A stretch of DNA of 42,205 nt from an uncultured Collinsella sp. (GTDB taxonomy: Bacteria; Actinomycetota; Coriobacteriia; Coriobacteriales; Coriobacteriaceae): positions 1-42,205 of the forward strand of contig CABSAN010000015.1 of the NCBI GenBank assembly GCA_902475785.1, written 5' to 3'. The position numbers and the translations under genes are program-made. The first letter of the stretch is position 1. Each line of letters begins with the position of its first letter. The notes under the pieces were generated by a model. The model searched no databases and was not told the DNA's origin. It saw only the letters and a list, made by a program, of their open reading frames with translations. This document shows, one piece after another, positions 33,651 to 41,740 of the stretch.

Positions 33651-34469
33651 CTATTTTGTCTCCTGGTCGCTTGTTAACACACCGCTCACAATATAGCGCG
33701 AGTTGCCCTGCGAGCTATCGAGCATGCAGGTGCTCAACTGCACAATCTTACTATCTGCATCAAGTGTCACGCCGTCACGTACATTTTTGAGCAATGCGTC
33801 CGGATTACAGACCGAATTAAAGTAGTCCTGGCGCACGGCAGGGTCGGCAAAGTTAAACGAGTTGAGAATGTGGCGATCGTCATATTGATAGGCCGAGACA
33901 ATCTTGTACGTCAGAATATGGCCCGGCGTGTAGATATAGAACTCGGTGTTCTCGTTAAAGAAGTCCGCGTCCTCAAAGTTATGCAAGTTGTGGAACACGC
34001 CGCCGTTCACATGGCCGTAGATCACCGTGACGGGATCGCTAAAGTCGCGCGCGTTTGCCATCTGGCTAAATGCTGTGCCATACGGGTCGTACTTGCCGTC
34101 CTTGTCGTGGTCCAGATAAAACAGGTCGTCCGTCGTACTCTGCAGCAAGGGCGTGTTGATATCCGCACCCGGAATGTAGAGCCACGCATAGATATCGGCA
34201 TTCTCTTGAATGAGCGGAGCGAAGTCGATGGGGTTGTCCGGCAGCTCCTTGCCCTTTGATTCGACCTTCGTGGCGGGCTTACCTGTTGCACTCATCTCCT
34301 CGGCGCGCTGCTGCTCTAGATGATTCATGTAGAGCACGTAGCCGCCGCAGCCGACTGCGACCAGCAACAACACTACGAAAACGCCCTTGAGCATCGTGGC
34401 GCGACGCTTTTTGTCCGAGTCGCCCATATGCTTAACTTCCATATGCTTGCCCTGCGGCTGCTGTGCCAT
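33651..34469 (-). CDS. srtB: Class B sortase
   Basis: 272 residues: short tail, membrane anchor (GVFVVLLLVAVGCGGYVLYM, near 29-48) and external catalytic domain. The catalytic His is in VIYGHVNGG (near 150), Cys in QLSTCM (near 245) and Arg in NSRYIVSG (near 256). The spacing between Cys and Arg is that of class B enzymes. It cuts a sorting motif and joins the protein to the wall. The upstream gene makes a SPATG protein, its likely substrate. AAGGGA lies 5 bases before ATG 34469. A strong terminator separates it from that gene, so it is fed by readthrough or a promoter not seen here. Confidence 0.93.
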   Translation of the reverse strand: MAQQPQGKHMEVKHMGDSDKKRRATMLKGVFVVLLLVAVGCGGYVLYMNHLEQQRAEEMSATGKPATKVESKGKELPDNPIDFAPLIQENADIYAWLYIPGADINTPLLQSTTDDLFYLDHDKDGKYDPYGTAFSQMANARDFSDPVTVIYGHVNGGVFHNLHNFEDADFFNENTEFYIYTPGHILTYKIVSAYQYDDRHILNSFNFADPAVRQDYFNSVCNPDALLKNVRDGVTLDADSKIVQLSTCMLDSSQGNSRYIVSGVLTSDQETK

Positions 34470-34496
34470 GGTGTTCCCTTACCCTGTAAATCGGCC

Positions 34497-34526
34497 AAAA
34501 AAAGGACCCGCACAAGTACGGGTCCT
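34497..34526 (-). terminator. Strong terminator between the SPATG gene and the sortase
   Basis: AGGACCCG and CGGGTCCT pair perfectly, followed by TTTTTTT on the minus strand. It is 30 bp after the surface-protein stop and 28 bp before the sortase start. Confidence 0.92.
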
Positions 34527-34555
34527 CAAATCTTACGGTTGAAACCGTGTGAGTG

Positions 34556-35119
34556 CTAGTTGTTCTTGCGAAGAGCAACAAAAGCGCAGGCAGCGCCAGC
34601 AGCGGCAACAGCAGCCACAGCGGCAACAGCGGTGGTGTTCACACCGGTAGCCGGGGACTTAGCACCGTTGTCGGTGGTAGCAGCGCCAGCAGCGGTCTTC
34701 TCAGCCACGATGGTGTAGGTGGAGAGCTTGGTGACCTTAAAGGTAACATTGCCGTTGTTGTCGGCAGTGAGGTTCAGGGTCTCCTTGCTACCGTCGTTGT
34801 GCTGGACATAGACGGTAACCTTGGCGTTGGCGTAAGCCTTGCCAAGGGTGAAGGTGACGGTCAGCGGGTTGGACTCAGAAACGGTACCCTCGACGGTCTC
34901 GGTGATCTCAAAGGAAGCGACCACGTTGGCGTTGGCAGGGGTGCCCTCGGCGTTCTTGGTGGTGGAAACAACCTTGACGTTAGCGTTGTTAACGCTAGCG
35001 GTCACGTTGTTGGCGCCGGTGGCGGTGGTGTTGGCAGGGCTCGGGGCGGCGAAAGCAGCCACGGGCAGAGCCAGGGCAAGAGCGAGAACGCTCAGTGCTG
35101 CCATGAATCTCTTCTTCAT
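34556..35119 (-). CDS. Small secreted wall-anchored protein with SPATG sorting signal
   Basis: 187 residues. Signal peptide MKKRFMAALSVLALALALPV with cleavage near AAFA-AP. The mature part is Asn/Thr/Val rich, with an Ig-like beta pattern from about 60 to 145 (NPLTVTFTLGKAYANAKVTV, TLNLTADNNGNVTFKV, LSTYTIVAE). It ends with KSPATG, a hydrophobic alanine-rich segment and RKNN, a complete sortase signal that differs from LPXTG. GAGGAG 8 bases before ATG 35119 and TATACT at 35167-35172 suggest strong expression. It is followed by a terminator and then the class B sortase, its probable partner (inference). Confidence 0.9.
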   Translation of the reverse strand: MKKRFMAALSVLALALALPVAAFAAPSPANTTATGANNVTASVNNANVKVVSTTKNAEGTPANANVVASFEITETVEGTVSESNPLTVTFTLGKAYANAKVTVYVQHNDGSKETLNLTADNNGNVTFKVTKLSTYTIVAEKTAAGAATTDNGAKSPATGVNTTAVAAVAAVAAAGAACAFVALRKNN

Positions 35120-35166
35120 GTTAGGTACTCCTCAACTTGCAGCTTGTGGACCTTTAAGTGCCTAGT

Positions 35167-35172
35167 AGTATA
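35167..35172 (-). promoter_or_regulatory. Probable -10 box for the SPATG gene
   Basis: TATACT on the minus strand, 47 bases before the ATG, in an A-T-rich stretch. No good -35 at 17 bases. Confidence 0.4.
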
Positions 35173-35279
35173 TCCCTTTTTTATAAATTGTGACTAATGA
35201 GTTCTATATGAAACAACATTGCTGCTTTTTTGCTCACTCATTGGCCCCAAACAGCGACTTAGTGTGATGGTTCTGTGAC

Positions 35280-35864
35280 TTATTGGCCTTGTGCCACGGG
35301 CGTGACCTGCGAACCCACGCCGTTTGCACCGGTTTCGCTATCCTCGCTGTCCGCATCCTCGCCCTTTTGGGCATCGGCGATCGTTGCGGCAGCGGCAACG
35401 ATACCGCGCTGAGGCGCCACGCCCGTCTGTGTCTGAGCGCCCTCGACAAGCTCCGTGCCGGCATGCGCGAGCTCAGCAGATTTGAACATCGCACTCAGGT
35501 CGACCCCGCCGCCAGCGTAGCCGAGTGCGGCAAGTGCGATCACAATCACCGCAACAACGACCGCAATCGGAACATAACGATGCCAACCAGCAGGATTGAG
35601 CCCACTGCGGCGAGCAGCGCCACGGCTAATGTAGCCAAGCGTTCCGTCGTGCTTGAGCTTAGAGCCCACCACGCGCTTGCGCCCCCACAGCGTCGACTCG
35701 GCCTGCATGGCCAAGCGAGCGCTTGCCGAAGGATAGCCGTATTTGGTGCGCTTGAACGAACCGTCGAACCCCGACGCGTGCTTGCCCCACGTCCGGGACG
35801 TCGTGCGGCGGTTAACTGGAGCCGGGCTCCGTCTATTCCGGTTTGGTTTTGAAGTCTCCGCCAT
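35280..35864 (-). CDS. Single-pass membrane protein of unknown function
   Basis: 194 residues from ATG 35864, where GGGGG lies 3-4 bases upstream. A longer reading exists but lacks a site. The first 110 residues are strongly basic (RRSPAPVNRRTTSRTWGKH, GRKRVVGSKLKHD), then one membrane helix (VPIAVVVAVIVIALAALGYA) and an acidic outer tail (GEDADSEDSETGANG). This resembles cytoplasm-to-outside Coriobacteria proteins of the envelope group, but I know no family. Between a regulator gene and the SPATG surface gene on the same strand, so an envelope link is possible. Confidence 0.7.
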   Translation of the reverse strand: MAETSKPNRNRRSPAPVNRRTTSRTWGKHASGFDGSFKRTKYGYPSASARLAMQAESTLWGRKRVVGSKLKHDGTLGYISRGAARRSGLNPAGWHRYVPIAVVVAVIVIALAALGYAGGGVDLSAMFKSAELAHAGTELVEGAQTQTGVAPQRGIVAAAATIADAQKGEDADSEDSETGANGVGSQVTPVAQGQ

Positions 35865-35948
35865 ACGCCCCCGCACGCCGTAACACAATCGAAACATTAC
35901 TGCTTTGGACTGTAGCACACGCGCCGCACGCGGTCACGGGCGCCTCGC

Positions 35949-37166
35949 TCAGCGGTCGTCGTCCTTCAACAAGCGCCACAGGGTCGTGCGGCTTATTCCC
36001 AGCACCTCGGCAGCGCGGGTCCGGTTGCCCTGAAGGTGGCCTACGACCAGCCGCGCGATGTCCCGTTCGGTATCGGCCAGTGGACGCAGGATATACAGGT
36101 CGCTGTCGAGCGTCGGAACGCCAAAGGTTGCGGTTTTGATGACGTCCTCCTGGGCGAGCACCTCCTCCGCCACCGCGCGCTCCGCCATACCCGATCCTAC
36201 TAATATATAGAGTCGTTCCGAGACCTCTCGAAGCTGCAGATAGTTGCGTGGCCAGCGATAGCCGTTGAGCGTCGAGGCAGCCTCCTCGGACATACTCGGA
36301 GCGGCAGTTCCAAAGACGTCTGACAGATATGACAAATACTGCGCAACCTTTTTCGATGCGCCACCCTGCTCGGCAATCGCAGGCGCCACACTTACTGCGC
36401 ACGCCAAGCGCTCGGTTACAAAAGCGGCCTGATCGCTTTCGCCACCGCCCGGCATATCGTTTGCCGTCAGAACCACATGGCAACGCGCGGCCAGCGCCGT
36501 GTCGGTCATCGTAGAGACAAGCTCGCGCAGACGCTGCGGCGAAAGTGCATGCCAGCCGCCAATGCAAAGGGTCAGCCTTGCCTGGAACAGCGGCGATTCC
36601 GAGCTTTTGAGCAGATGGCGCCAGCCGCGATCTGTGAGCTCGTCAAGTGCCACGGACACAAAGGGTTCGTCAGCATAAGGCCCATCCAGATAGAGGCGTT
36701 TTGCAATCTCTGCCTGGCCGGCACCCAGCTCGCCCTCCAACATGAGGGGCACGCCGCGGGCATAGCTTTCGCAGACGGGGCCAGCGACCGCGGCGGCACC
36801 CTCGACAATGCCGTACGCGCTTGCCTCGTAGCGCGCCTCGACCTCATCTGCATTAAGCCACTCAATACCCGCGTGCGCCGCCGCACCGTGCACCTCGCGG
36901 ACCACGACCACCCAAAGCGCGCCGTATTCCTTGGCGACCGGACGCACCGTGAGGCTCAAGCGCCCTCCCGCATGCCCCATCACCAGGCGCGTGCCGCTGC
37001 CCACGCGCCCCAGGCGCTCGGCGACAAATGCCGCGACATCTTGCTCGAGCGCGACATCATCCATGGTCGAAATCGCCACGCGTCCATGCCCATCGATTGC
37101 CAATGCCGAAGCCCCGGCAGCAGTCAAGGCCTCAATCAAGATTTGCAGCTTGGCGTCACTGTTCAT
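35949..37166 (-). CDS. Degenerate enhancer-binding-type regulator with Fis-like HTH
   Basis: 405 residues from ATG 37166 (GGGG 7 bases upstream). Residues 1-95 form an alpha/beta sensor-like part. Residues about 115-340 resemble the AAA+ domain of sigma-54 activators: LMLEGELGAGQAEIAKRLY stands where Walker A belongs, and NGYRWPRNYLQLREVSERLY matches the C-terminal end of that domain (normally GNVREL). The Walker A Lys is replaced by Gln and no GAFTGA loop is visible, so ATP-driven sigma-54 activation is unlikely. The C-terminus, TRAAEVLGISRTTLWRLLKD, is a clear Fis-type helix-turn-helix. It probably acts as an ordinary DNA-binding regulator (inference). The next gene upstream on the same strand is the YeiH transporter. 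Confidence 0.8.
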   Translation of the reverse strand: MNSDAKLQILIEALTAAGASALAIDGHGRVAISTMDDVALEQDVAAFVAERLGRVGSGTRLVMGHAGGRLSLTVRPVAKEYGALWVVVVREVHGAAAHAGIEWLNADEVEARYEASAYGIVEGAAAVAGPVCESYARGVPLMLEGELGAGQAEIAKRLYLDGPYADEPFVSVALDELTDRGWRHLLKSSESPLFQARLTLCIGGWHALSPQRLRELVSTMTDTALAARCHVVLTANDMPGGGESDQAAFVTERLACAVSVAPAIAEQGGASKKVAQYLSYLSDVFGTAAPSMSEEAASTLNGYRWPRNYLQLREVSERLYILVGSGMAERAVAEEVLAQEDVIKTATFGVPTLDSDLYILRPLADTERDIARLVVGHLQGNRTRAAEVLGISRTTLWRLLKDDDR

Positions 37167-37215
37167 ATTGCGCCCCGTCCTCGGCGCCACGCCGCCACCG
37201 ACGGCCGCGCGGGCG

Positions 37216-37253
37216 AGTGTTTCAAAATTGAACGATATTGCTCACCAAACACT
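37216..37253. promoter_or_regulatory. Inverted repeat AGTGTTT...AAACACT upstream of the regulator gene
   Basis: Perfect 7-bp arms at 37216-37222 and 37247-37253; the A-T-rich interior contains TTCAAAATTGAA, itself nearly palindromic. It is 50 bases before the ATG at 37166 and could be a binding site for the Fis-type protein. Position only. Confidence 0.4.
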
Positions 37254-37290
37254 ATAGGGCAGAAGCCACCGTCCTGCGAGTATATGAGTT

Positions 37291-37379
37291 GCCCCGCATC
37301 GCCATCCTGGCGGGGCGATAAGAGCTCTTCGGGACCTATCAACCTGCGGACAAGCCATACCCGCAAGAGCTCCTATCGC
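37291..37379. repeat. Two adjoining hairpins after the YeiH gene
   Basis: GCCCCGC/GCGGGGC at 37291-37316, and GCGATAAGAGCTCTTCGGG (37315-37333) pairing with 37360-37379 with few mismatches. They lie 53 bp beyond the transporter stop at 37432. The T-run is absent, so they are not a standard terminator. Confidence 0.6.
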
Positions 37380-37431
37380 TCCACCGCGGACATGCGCTCG
37401 CCAGCACGCAGCACGCAAATAAGCTACTTCT

Positions 37432-38466
37432 CTACCAGATTCCCAGCACGTGCTGCATTCCCAAACTCATGCAAGCAATGCCAATCCAGCAGCAAAAGCC
37501 CAATGCGATGGGCTTGCCACCCTTTTTGACCAGCTCGACGATATCGGTATTAAAACCAATAGCCGCCATGGCCATCACGATAAAGAACTTCGACAGCTCC
37601 TTGATGGGCGCCGTAATGGATGCAGGAAGCTGAAGCACCGTGGTGATTACGCTCGCCAGCACAAAGAACAGCACGAACATGGGAAACGCGCGTTTAAGCG
37701 AAAACGTGCTTTTGGCGTCGCCGCCGGCCTTGCGCGCCAGATGCATCTGCCAGCATGCGAGAACCAACGTAATGGGAATAATGGCCAGCGTCCTGGTGAG
37801 TTTGACCACCGTGGCGCTCTCGAGCACATTGGCGCCGGGATGCATGCTGTCCCAGGCGCTCGCCGCAGCCGTTACCGACGAGGTGTCGTTGATGGCGGTG
37901 CCGGCAAACAGGCCAAAGCCCTCGTTGGTCAGCCCGAGCATGCCACCGAGCGTCGGAAACACGAGCGCCGCGATAACGTTAAACAGGAAGATGACCGAAA
38001 TAGCCTGGGCAATCTCGTAATCGTCGGCGTCGATGACGGGCGCGGTCGCGGCGATGGCAGAACCGCCGCAAATCGACGAACCCACGCCTACAAGCGTCGC
38101 GATCTTGCCCGGCACGTTCATAACGCGGCAGAGCACGAAGGCGATGACAAGTGAGGTCGAGATTGTCGCCACGATAATCGGCAGCGACTGAGCGCCTTTG
38201 GACAGAATCTGCGAGAGGTTCATGCCAAAGCCAAGCAGGATTACCGCGTACTGCAAGACTTTTTTAGACGTATAGGTGACACCGGCGGCAAGCTGGTCGC
38301 GACGATTCTTGGGAAAGACGAGCGCCAGAACCATGCCAAAGAGGATGGCAAACACCGGCCCGCCGACCACCTCAACCTGTTTGCCGAGCAACGTCGCGGG
38401 GATGGCAATGATCAGGCAGAACAAGACGCCCTTCCAGCGCTCGCGTACGATATTCGCCAGTTGCAT
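37432..38466 (-). CDS. YeiH/UPF0324-family putative membrane transporter
   Basis: 344 residues, about 10 membrane segments, family usually called putative sulfate exporter YeiH. Motifs are VGGPVFAILFGMVLALVFP, LQYAVILLGFGMNLSQIL, VGVGSSICGGSAIAATAPVI and FAGTAINDTSSVTAAAS, then FIVMAMAAIGFNTDIVELVK near the C-terminus. AAGGA lies about 8 bases before ATG 38466. It is divergent from a GntR-family gene with 193 bp between them, which often means direct control. In this family, transport of sulfonates or sulfate is proposed rather than proven. Confidence 0.92.
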   Translation of the reverse strand: MQLANIVRERWKGVLFCLIIAIPATLLGKQVEVVGGPVFAILFGMVLALVFPKNRRDQLAAGVTYTSKKVLQYAVILLGFGMNLSQILSKGAQSLPIIVATISTSLVIAFVLCRVMNVPGKIATLVGVGSSICGGSAIAATAPVIDADDYEIAQAISVIFLFNVIAALVFPTLGGMLGLTNEGFGLFAGTAINDTSSVTAAASAWDSMHPGANVLESATVVKLTRTLAIIPITLVLACWQMHLARKAGGDAKSTFSLKRAFPMFVLFFVLASVITTVLQLPASITAPIKELSKFFIVMAMAAIGFNTDIVELVKKGGKPIALGFCCWIGIACMSLGMQHVLGIW

Positions 38467-38659
38467 ATGGGATTCCTTCTTTCTATTTCACGTTTGCGAC
38501 GGCTTATGATACGGCAACATTGAGCACAGCCGTGCGCAAACACAGACTAAGGTGCCGCAATAGTTCTCGGACGACAGCCGAATTACCCACCGCGGAGAGC
38601 TGATTCGCGGCATAATTAACAGCTGATATATGAGTGTGATAGAACGGTTGCGAGGCACT

Positions 38660-39361
38660 ATGGAAGAATCGATGCACGTCGGCGAGCAGGAAACGAGCCT
38701 GCAGGACCAGTCCTACCACACCATTCGACGCAAAATCGTCTACCTGGACTACAAGCCGGGCGAAAAGCTGGGCGTCAAGCAGCTTTGCGACGACCTGGAT
38801 ATGGGGCGCACCCCTGTGCGCGAGGCACTGGTGCGTCTGGCGCAAGAGGGCCTGGTGCGCACCGTGCCCCAAAGCGGCACCTACGTCTCACCCATCAACC
38901 TCACCCTTGCCGAAAGCGCCTGCTACATTCGCGAGCACCTGGAAAAGCAGGTGATCGTGGAGTGCTGCGCCCGTGCCACCTCGGCAGGCATCGAGCAGCT
39001 CGACCGAGCCATCGCGCTGCAGGAAAAGACCATGGCCGAAGAGGATCGCATCGGCTTCTTTTTAAGCGACAACCTCATGCACCGCATGATCTTTAGCATC
39101 GCGTGCCGCAGCACCGTGTGGTCGTGGCTCGAAGAGACCAATGCCGACCTGGAGCGCTTCCGCTGGCTGCGCGCCGCCACGCAGACGCTCGACAATCAGG
39201 AGATTGTTAACGAGCACAAGCAAATCCGCCGCGCCATCGCCGGCCGCGACCCCATCGAGGCGAGCTTTTTGGTCAGCAAGCACCTGCATATGATGTTCCG
39301 CAACCAAACCGAGGTCCTGGACCAGTTCCCCGAGTACTTCGAGACCAGCAAGCTCCGCTAA
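38660..39361 (+). CDS. GntR-family (FadR/FCD type) regulator
   Basis: 233 residues from ATG 38660 (GAGG 4 bases upstream). ATG 38672 with GGAAG upstream is nearly as good, and 38630 has no site. N-terminal winged helix: QSYHTIRRKIVYLDYKPGEK, DMGRTPVREALVRLAQEGLV, TVPQSGTYVSPINL. The C-terminal FCD domain has helical SACYIREHLEKQVIVECCAR, FLSDNLMHRMIF with the usual metal His/Asp region, and NEHKQIRRAIAGRDP, where His is a likely ligand. Members bind small carboxylic acids. Divergent from yeiH, so this transporter is its most likely target (inference). Confidence 0.9.
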   Translation: MEESMHVGEQETSLQDQSYHTIRRKIVYLDYKPGEKLGVKQLCDDLDMGRTPVREALVRLAQEGLVRTVPQSGTYVSPINLTLAESACYIREHLEKQVIVECCARATSAGIEQLDRAIALQEKTMAEEDRIGFFLSDNLMHRMIFSIACRSTVWSWLEETNADLERFRWLRAATQTLDNQEIVNEHKQIRRAIAGRDPIEASFLVSKHLHMMFRNQTEVLDQFPEYFETSKLR

Positions 39362-39367
39362 CCTGCC

Positions 39368-39410
39368 AAAACCACCACAAAGGGGACAGGCACCTTTGTG
39401 GTGGTTTTTC
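39368..39410 (+). terminator. Terminator built from an ACCACCACAAAGG-family palindrome
   Basis: AAAACCACCACAAAGG pairs with CCTTTGTGGTGGTTTT around 9 bases and ends in TTTTT, 6 bp after the GntR stop. Confidence 0.88.
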
Positions 39411-39415
39411 CGCAC

Positions 39416-39461
39416 AACTAAGGCCCGGCTCCGTCTGATGACGCGGAACCGGGCCTTAGTT
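39416..39461 (-). terminator. Hairpin after glmS
   Basis: AACTAAGGCCCGG (39416-39428) and CCGGGCCTTAGTT (39449-39461) pair perfectly with inner TCCG/CGGA pairing. 20 bp beyond the glmS stop. The T-run is short on the minus strand. Confidence 0.75.
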
Positions 39462-39480
39462 GTTAGGATGGCGGAACCAA

Positions 39481-41328
39481 CTACTCAACAGTAACGCTCT
39501 TTGCCAGGTTGCGGGGCTGATCGACGTCGCAGCCGCGCAGGATGGCAACCTCGCGGGCGAGCAGCTGCAGCGGAACACTCGCCGTGATAGGGCTGAACAC
39601 GTCGCGGACGGCCGGCACGCGGATGATACAGTCGGCGATCTTGTTGATCTCCTCGTCGCCCTCGGTGGCAACGACGATGACCTTGGCACCGCGCGCCTTG
39701 CACTCCATAAGGTTCGACACGGTCTTGTCGTAGGTGGCGCTCTTGGTGGCCACGGCGATGACGGGGAAACCCGGATCGATCAGCGCGATGGGACCGTGCT
39801 TCATCTCGCCGGCAGCATACGCCTCGGCATGCAGGTAGCTGACCTCCTTGAGCTTGAGTGCGCCCTCGTAGGAGATGGCAGCGCCCATACCGCGGCCCAC
39901 GAACAGCGCCGACTGCGCGTCCTTGCACAGCAGGGCGGCCTCGTGCACGGCCTTGGTCTGGGTATCCAAAATCCACTGGATCTGCTCAGCCGTATCGGAA
40001 AGTTCGCGGAACAGCATGCGCGCCTGCTTGGTGGTCAGACGGTACTTGACCTGCGCCAGCAGCAGAGCCAAAAGCGTGAGGCTCACAACCTGGCCGATGA
40101 AGCTCTTGGTCGAGGCGACCGCAATCTCCTTGTTGGCCTTGGTATAGATGACGCCGTCGCTCTCGCGCGCCACGGGGCTGCCCACCACGTTGGTGATGCC
40201 AAAGACCTTGGCGCCCTTGATGCGCGCATCGCGAATGGCGGCGAGGGTATCGGCCGTCTCGCCCGACTGGGACACGGCAACGACGAGCGTCGTCGGCGTG
40301 ATGATGGGGTTGCGATAGCGGAACTCGCTGGCAGCCTCAACCTCGGTGGGAATGCGAGCCCAGCCCTCAATAAGATTCTTTGCGATGAGGCCGGCATGAT
40401 AGCTGGTGCCGCAGGCGATCACGTAGACACGGTCGATGTCGTTGAGCTCCTCGAGGGACAGACCCAGCTCATCGATATCGAGCTCGCCGGCAGGCGTCAT
40501 ACGGCCAACCAGCGTGTCGCGCACGACGCGCGGCTGCTCGTGGATCTCCTTGAGCATAAAGTCGGGATAGCCGCCCTTTTCGGCCATGTCCAGATCCCAA
40601 TCGATATGGGTGACCTTGGGCTCGATGGCATTGCCGGCCTCGTCGGTGTACTCGACGCCCGCAGGCGTAAGCTTGGCAAACTGACCGTCCTCGAGCACCA
40701 CGACATCGCGGGTGGCGTCGATGAGCGCGATGACGTCGGAGGCAACGTAGGAGCCGGTCTCGCCCACGCCGACCACAATCGGGGAGTCCTTGCGGGCAAC
40801 GGCGATTACGCCAGGCTCGTCGGCGCACACGGCGGCCAGGCCGTAGGCGCCCACCACGTGGGTGCAGGCCTCGCGCACAGAGGCCATCAGGTCGTGCGTC
40901 TCGGCATAGGCTTCTTCGATCAGATGAGCGAAGACCTCCGTATCGGTCTCGCTCTTAAAGTGATGGCCGCGGCCCTCCAGCTCCTCGCGCAGTTCGGCGA
41001 AGTTCTCGATAATGCCGTTGTGGACGATGGCGATGCGACCGTCGCAGCTGGTGTGGGGATGAGCGTTAACGACGGAGGGCTTGCCGTGGGTGGCCCAACG
41101 GGTGTGGCCGATACCGCAAGTTGCGTCGCTATCGATATTGGAAAGCTCGCTCTCCAGACCCGCAACCTTACCCACGCGGCGGATAACGTCGAGGTGCGCC
41201 GCGGCGCCCTCGCCCACCTCGAGCGCGACGCCCGAGGAGTCATAGCCGCGATACTCCATGCGCTTAAGGCCTGTGACCAGGATGTTCTTTGCAATATCAG
41301 AGCCGGTGTAGCCAACAATTCCGCACAT
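39481..41328 (-). CDS. glmS: Glutamine-fructose-6-phosphate aminotransferase
   Basis: 615 residues from ATG 41328 (AAGGGA 8 bases upstream). It must start here because MCGIVGYTG supplies the nucleophile Cys after Met removal; readings further out are not real. The N-terminal glutaminase domain has GIGHTRWATHGKPSVVNAHP and DGRIAIVHNGIIENF. Two SIS domains follow (ACGTSYHAGLIAKNLIE, VAVSQSGETADTLAAI; then FVGRGMGAAISYEGALKLKE), and the C-terminus is DVDQPRNLAKSVTVE. It makes glucosamine-6-phosphate for the cell wall. I see no glmS ribozyme upstream. It is a single gene. Confidence 0.97.
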   Translation of the reverse strand: MCGIVGYTGSDIAKNILVTGLKRMEYRGYDSSGVALEVGEGAAAHLDVIRRVGKVAGLESELSNIDSDATCGIGHTRWATHGKPSVVNAHPHTSCDGRIAIVHNGIIENFAELREELEGRGHHFKSETDTEVFAHLIEEAYAETHDLMASVREACTHVVGAYGLAAVCADEPGVIAVARKDSPIVVGVGETGSYVASDVIALIDATRDVVVLEDGQFAKLTPAGVEYTDEAGNAIEPKVTHIDWDLDMAEKGGYPDFMLKEIHEQPRVVRDTLVGRMTPAGELDIDELGLSLEELNDIDRVYVIACGTSYHAGLIAKNLIEGWARIPTEVEAASEFRYRNPIITPTTLVVAVSQSGETADTLAAIRDARIKGAKVFGITNVVGSPVARESDGVIYTKANKEIAVASTKSFIGQVVSLTLLALLLAQVKYRLTTKQARMLFRELSDTAEQIQWILDTQTKAVHEAALLCKDAQSALFVGRGMGAAISYEGALKLKEVSYLHAEAYAAGEMKHGPIALIDPGFPVIAVATKSATYDKTVSNLMECKARGAKVIVVATEGDEEINKIADCIIRVPAVRDVFSPITASVPLQLLAREVAILRGCDVDQPRNLAKSVTVE

Positions 41329-41481
41329 AGGATAAATCCCTTCGTTCGCGTGACTGCAAGACGTCCACGCACATGGGCGCTGAGACGCATAACGTTCGAG
41401 TATTGTACTCACGCAAACGCAAGCTGATATACCAGAAGTGGTACCTCAACTTGGATACCACTCGATACACACACGTCCAGC

Positions 41482-41532
41482 CGGTCCAAACCACCACAAT
41501 GGGGACAGGCACCTTTGTGGTGGTTTGGACCG
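41482..41532. repeat. ACCACCACAAAGG-family palindrome with GGTCC ends
   Basis: CGGTCCAAACCACCACAA (41482-41499) pairs perfectly with 41515-41532. The arms are longer than in the other copies. Confidence 0.88.
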
Positions 41533-41558
41533 AGGCGGCGGCCTATCTCGACGAAAGA

Positions 41559-41613
41559 TCTCGATCTGTAACAGGAAGAGCCGGTTTTGCCTTCCAGATG
41601 TTACAGATCGAGA
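41559..41613. repeat. TCTCGATCTGTAACA palindrome
   Basis: Perfect 15-bp arms at 41559-41573 and 41599-41613 with a smaller inner stem GGAAG/CTTCC (41574-41578, 41591-41595). Confidence 0.88.
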
Positions 41614-41635
41614 CAATTGAAGGTCCGGGCAGCTC

Positions 41636-41672
41636 AAACCACCACAAAGGTGCCTGTCCCCTTCGTGGTGGT
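41636..41672. repeat. ACCACCACAAAGG-family palindrome, reversed orientation
   Basis: ACCACCACAAAGG (41638-41650) pairs with 41660-41672 with one mismatch; the loop TGCCTGTCC is the reverse complement of that in the copies at 39368 and 41482. Confidence 0.8.
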
Positions 41673-41699
41673 CGCGCTGGCAGCATCGTTTTCCCAGAT

Positions 41700-41740
41700 A
41701 AAACCTGCCAAAATAAACCTGTCCCTAATTGGCAGGTTTT
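41700..41740. repeat. AAAACCTGCCA palindrome touching the LacI gene promoter
   Basis: AAAACCTGCCA (41700-41710) and TGGCAGGTTTT (41730-41740) are perfect complements. The right arm ends inside the -35 box. It could be a terminator for upstream transcription or an operator. Confidence 0.75.

Noticed and set aside
36477..37529. A 350-codon plus-strand frame opposite the regulator gene
   Set aside because: Runs over a confident gene and into a region of palindromes; no start signal.
39460..41427. A 655-codon open frame antisense to glmS
   Set aside because: It mirrors a firm gene. High GC at third positions keeps the opposite strand free of stops; the product resembles no family and has no ribosome site.
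41329..41480. glmS ribozyme or riboswitch
   Set aside because: The leader is short and lacks the conserved ribozyme core; only an ordinary ribosome site is seen.
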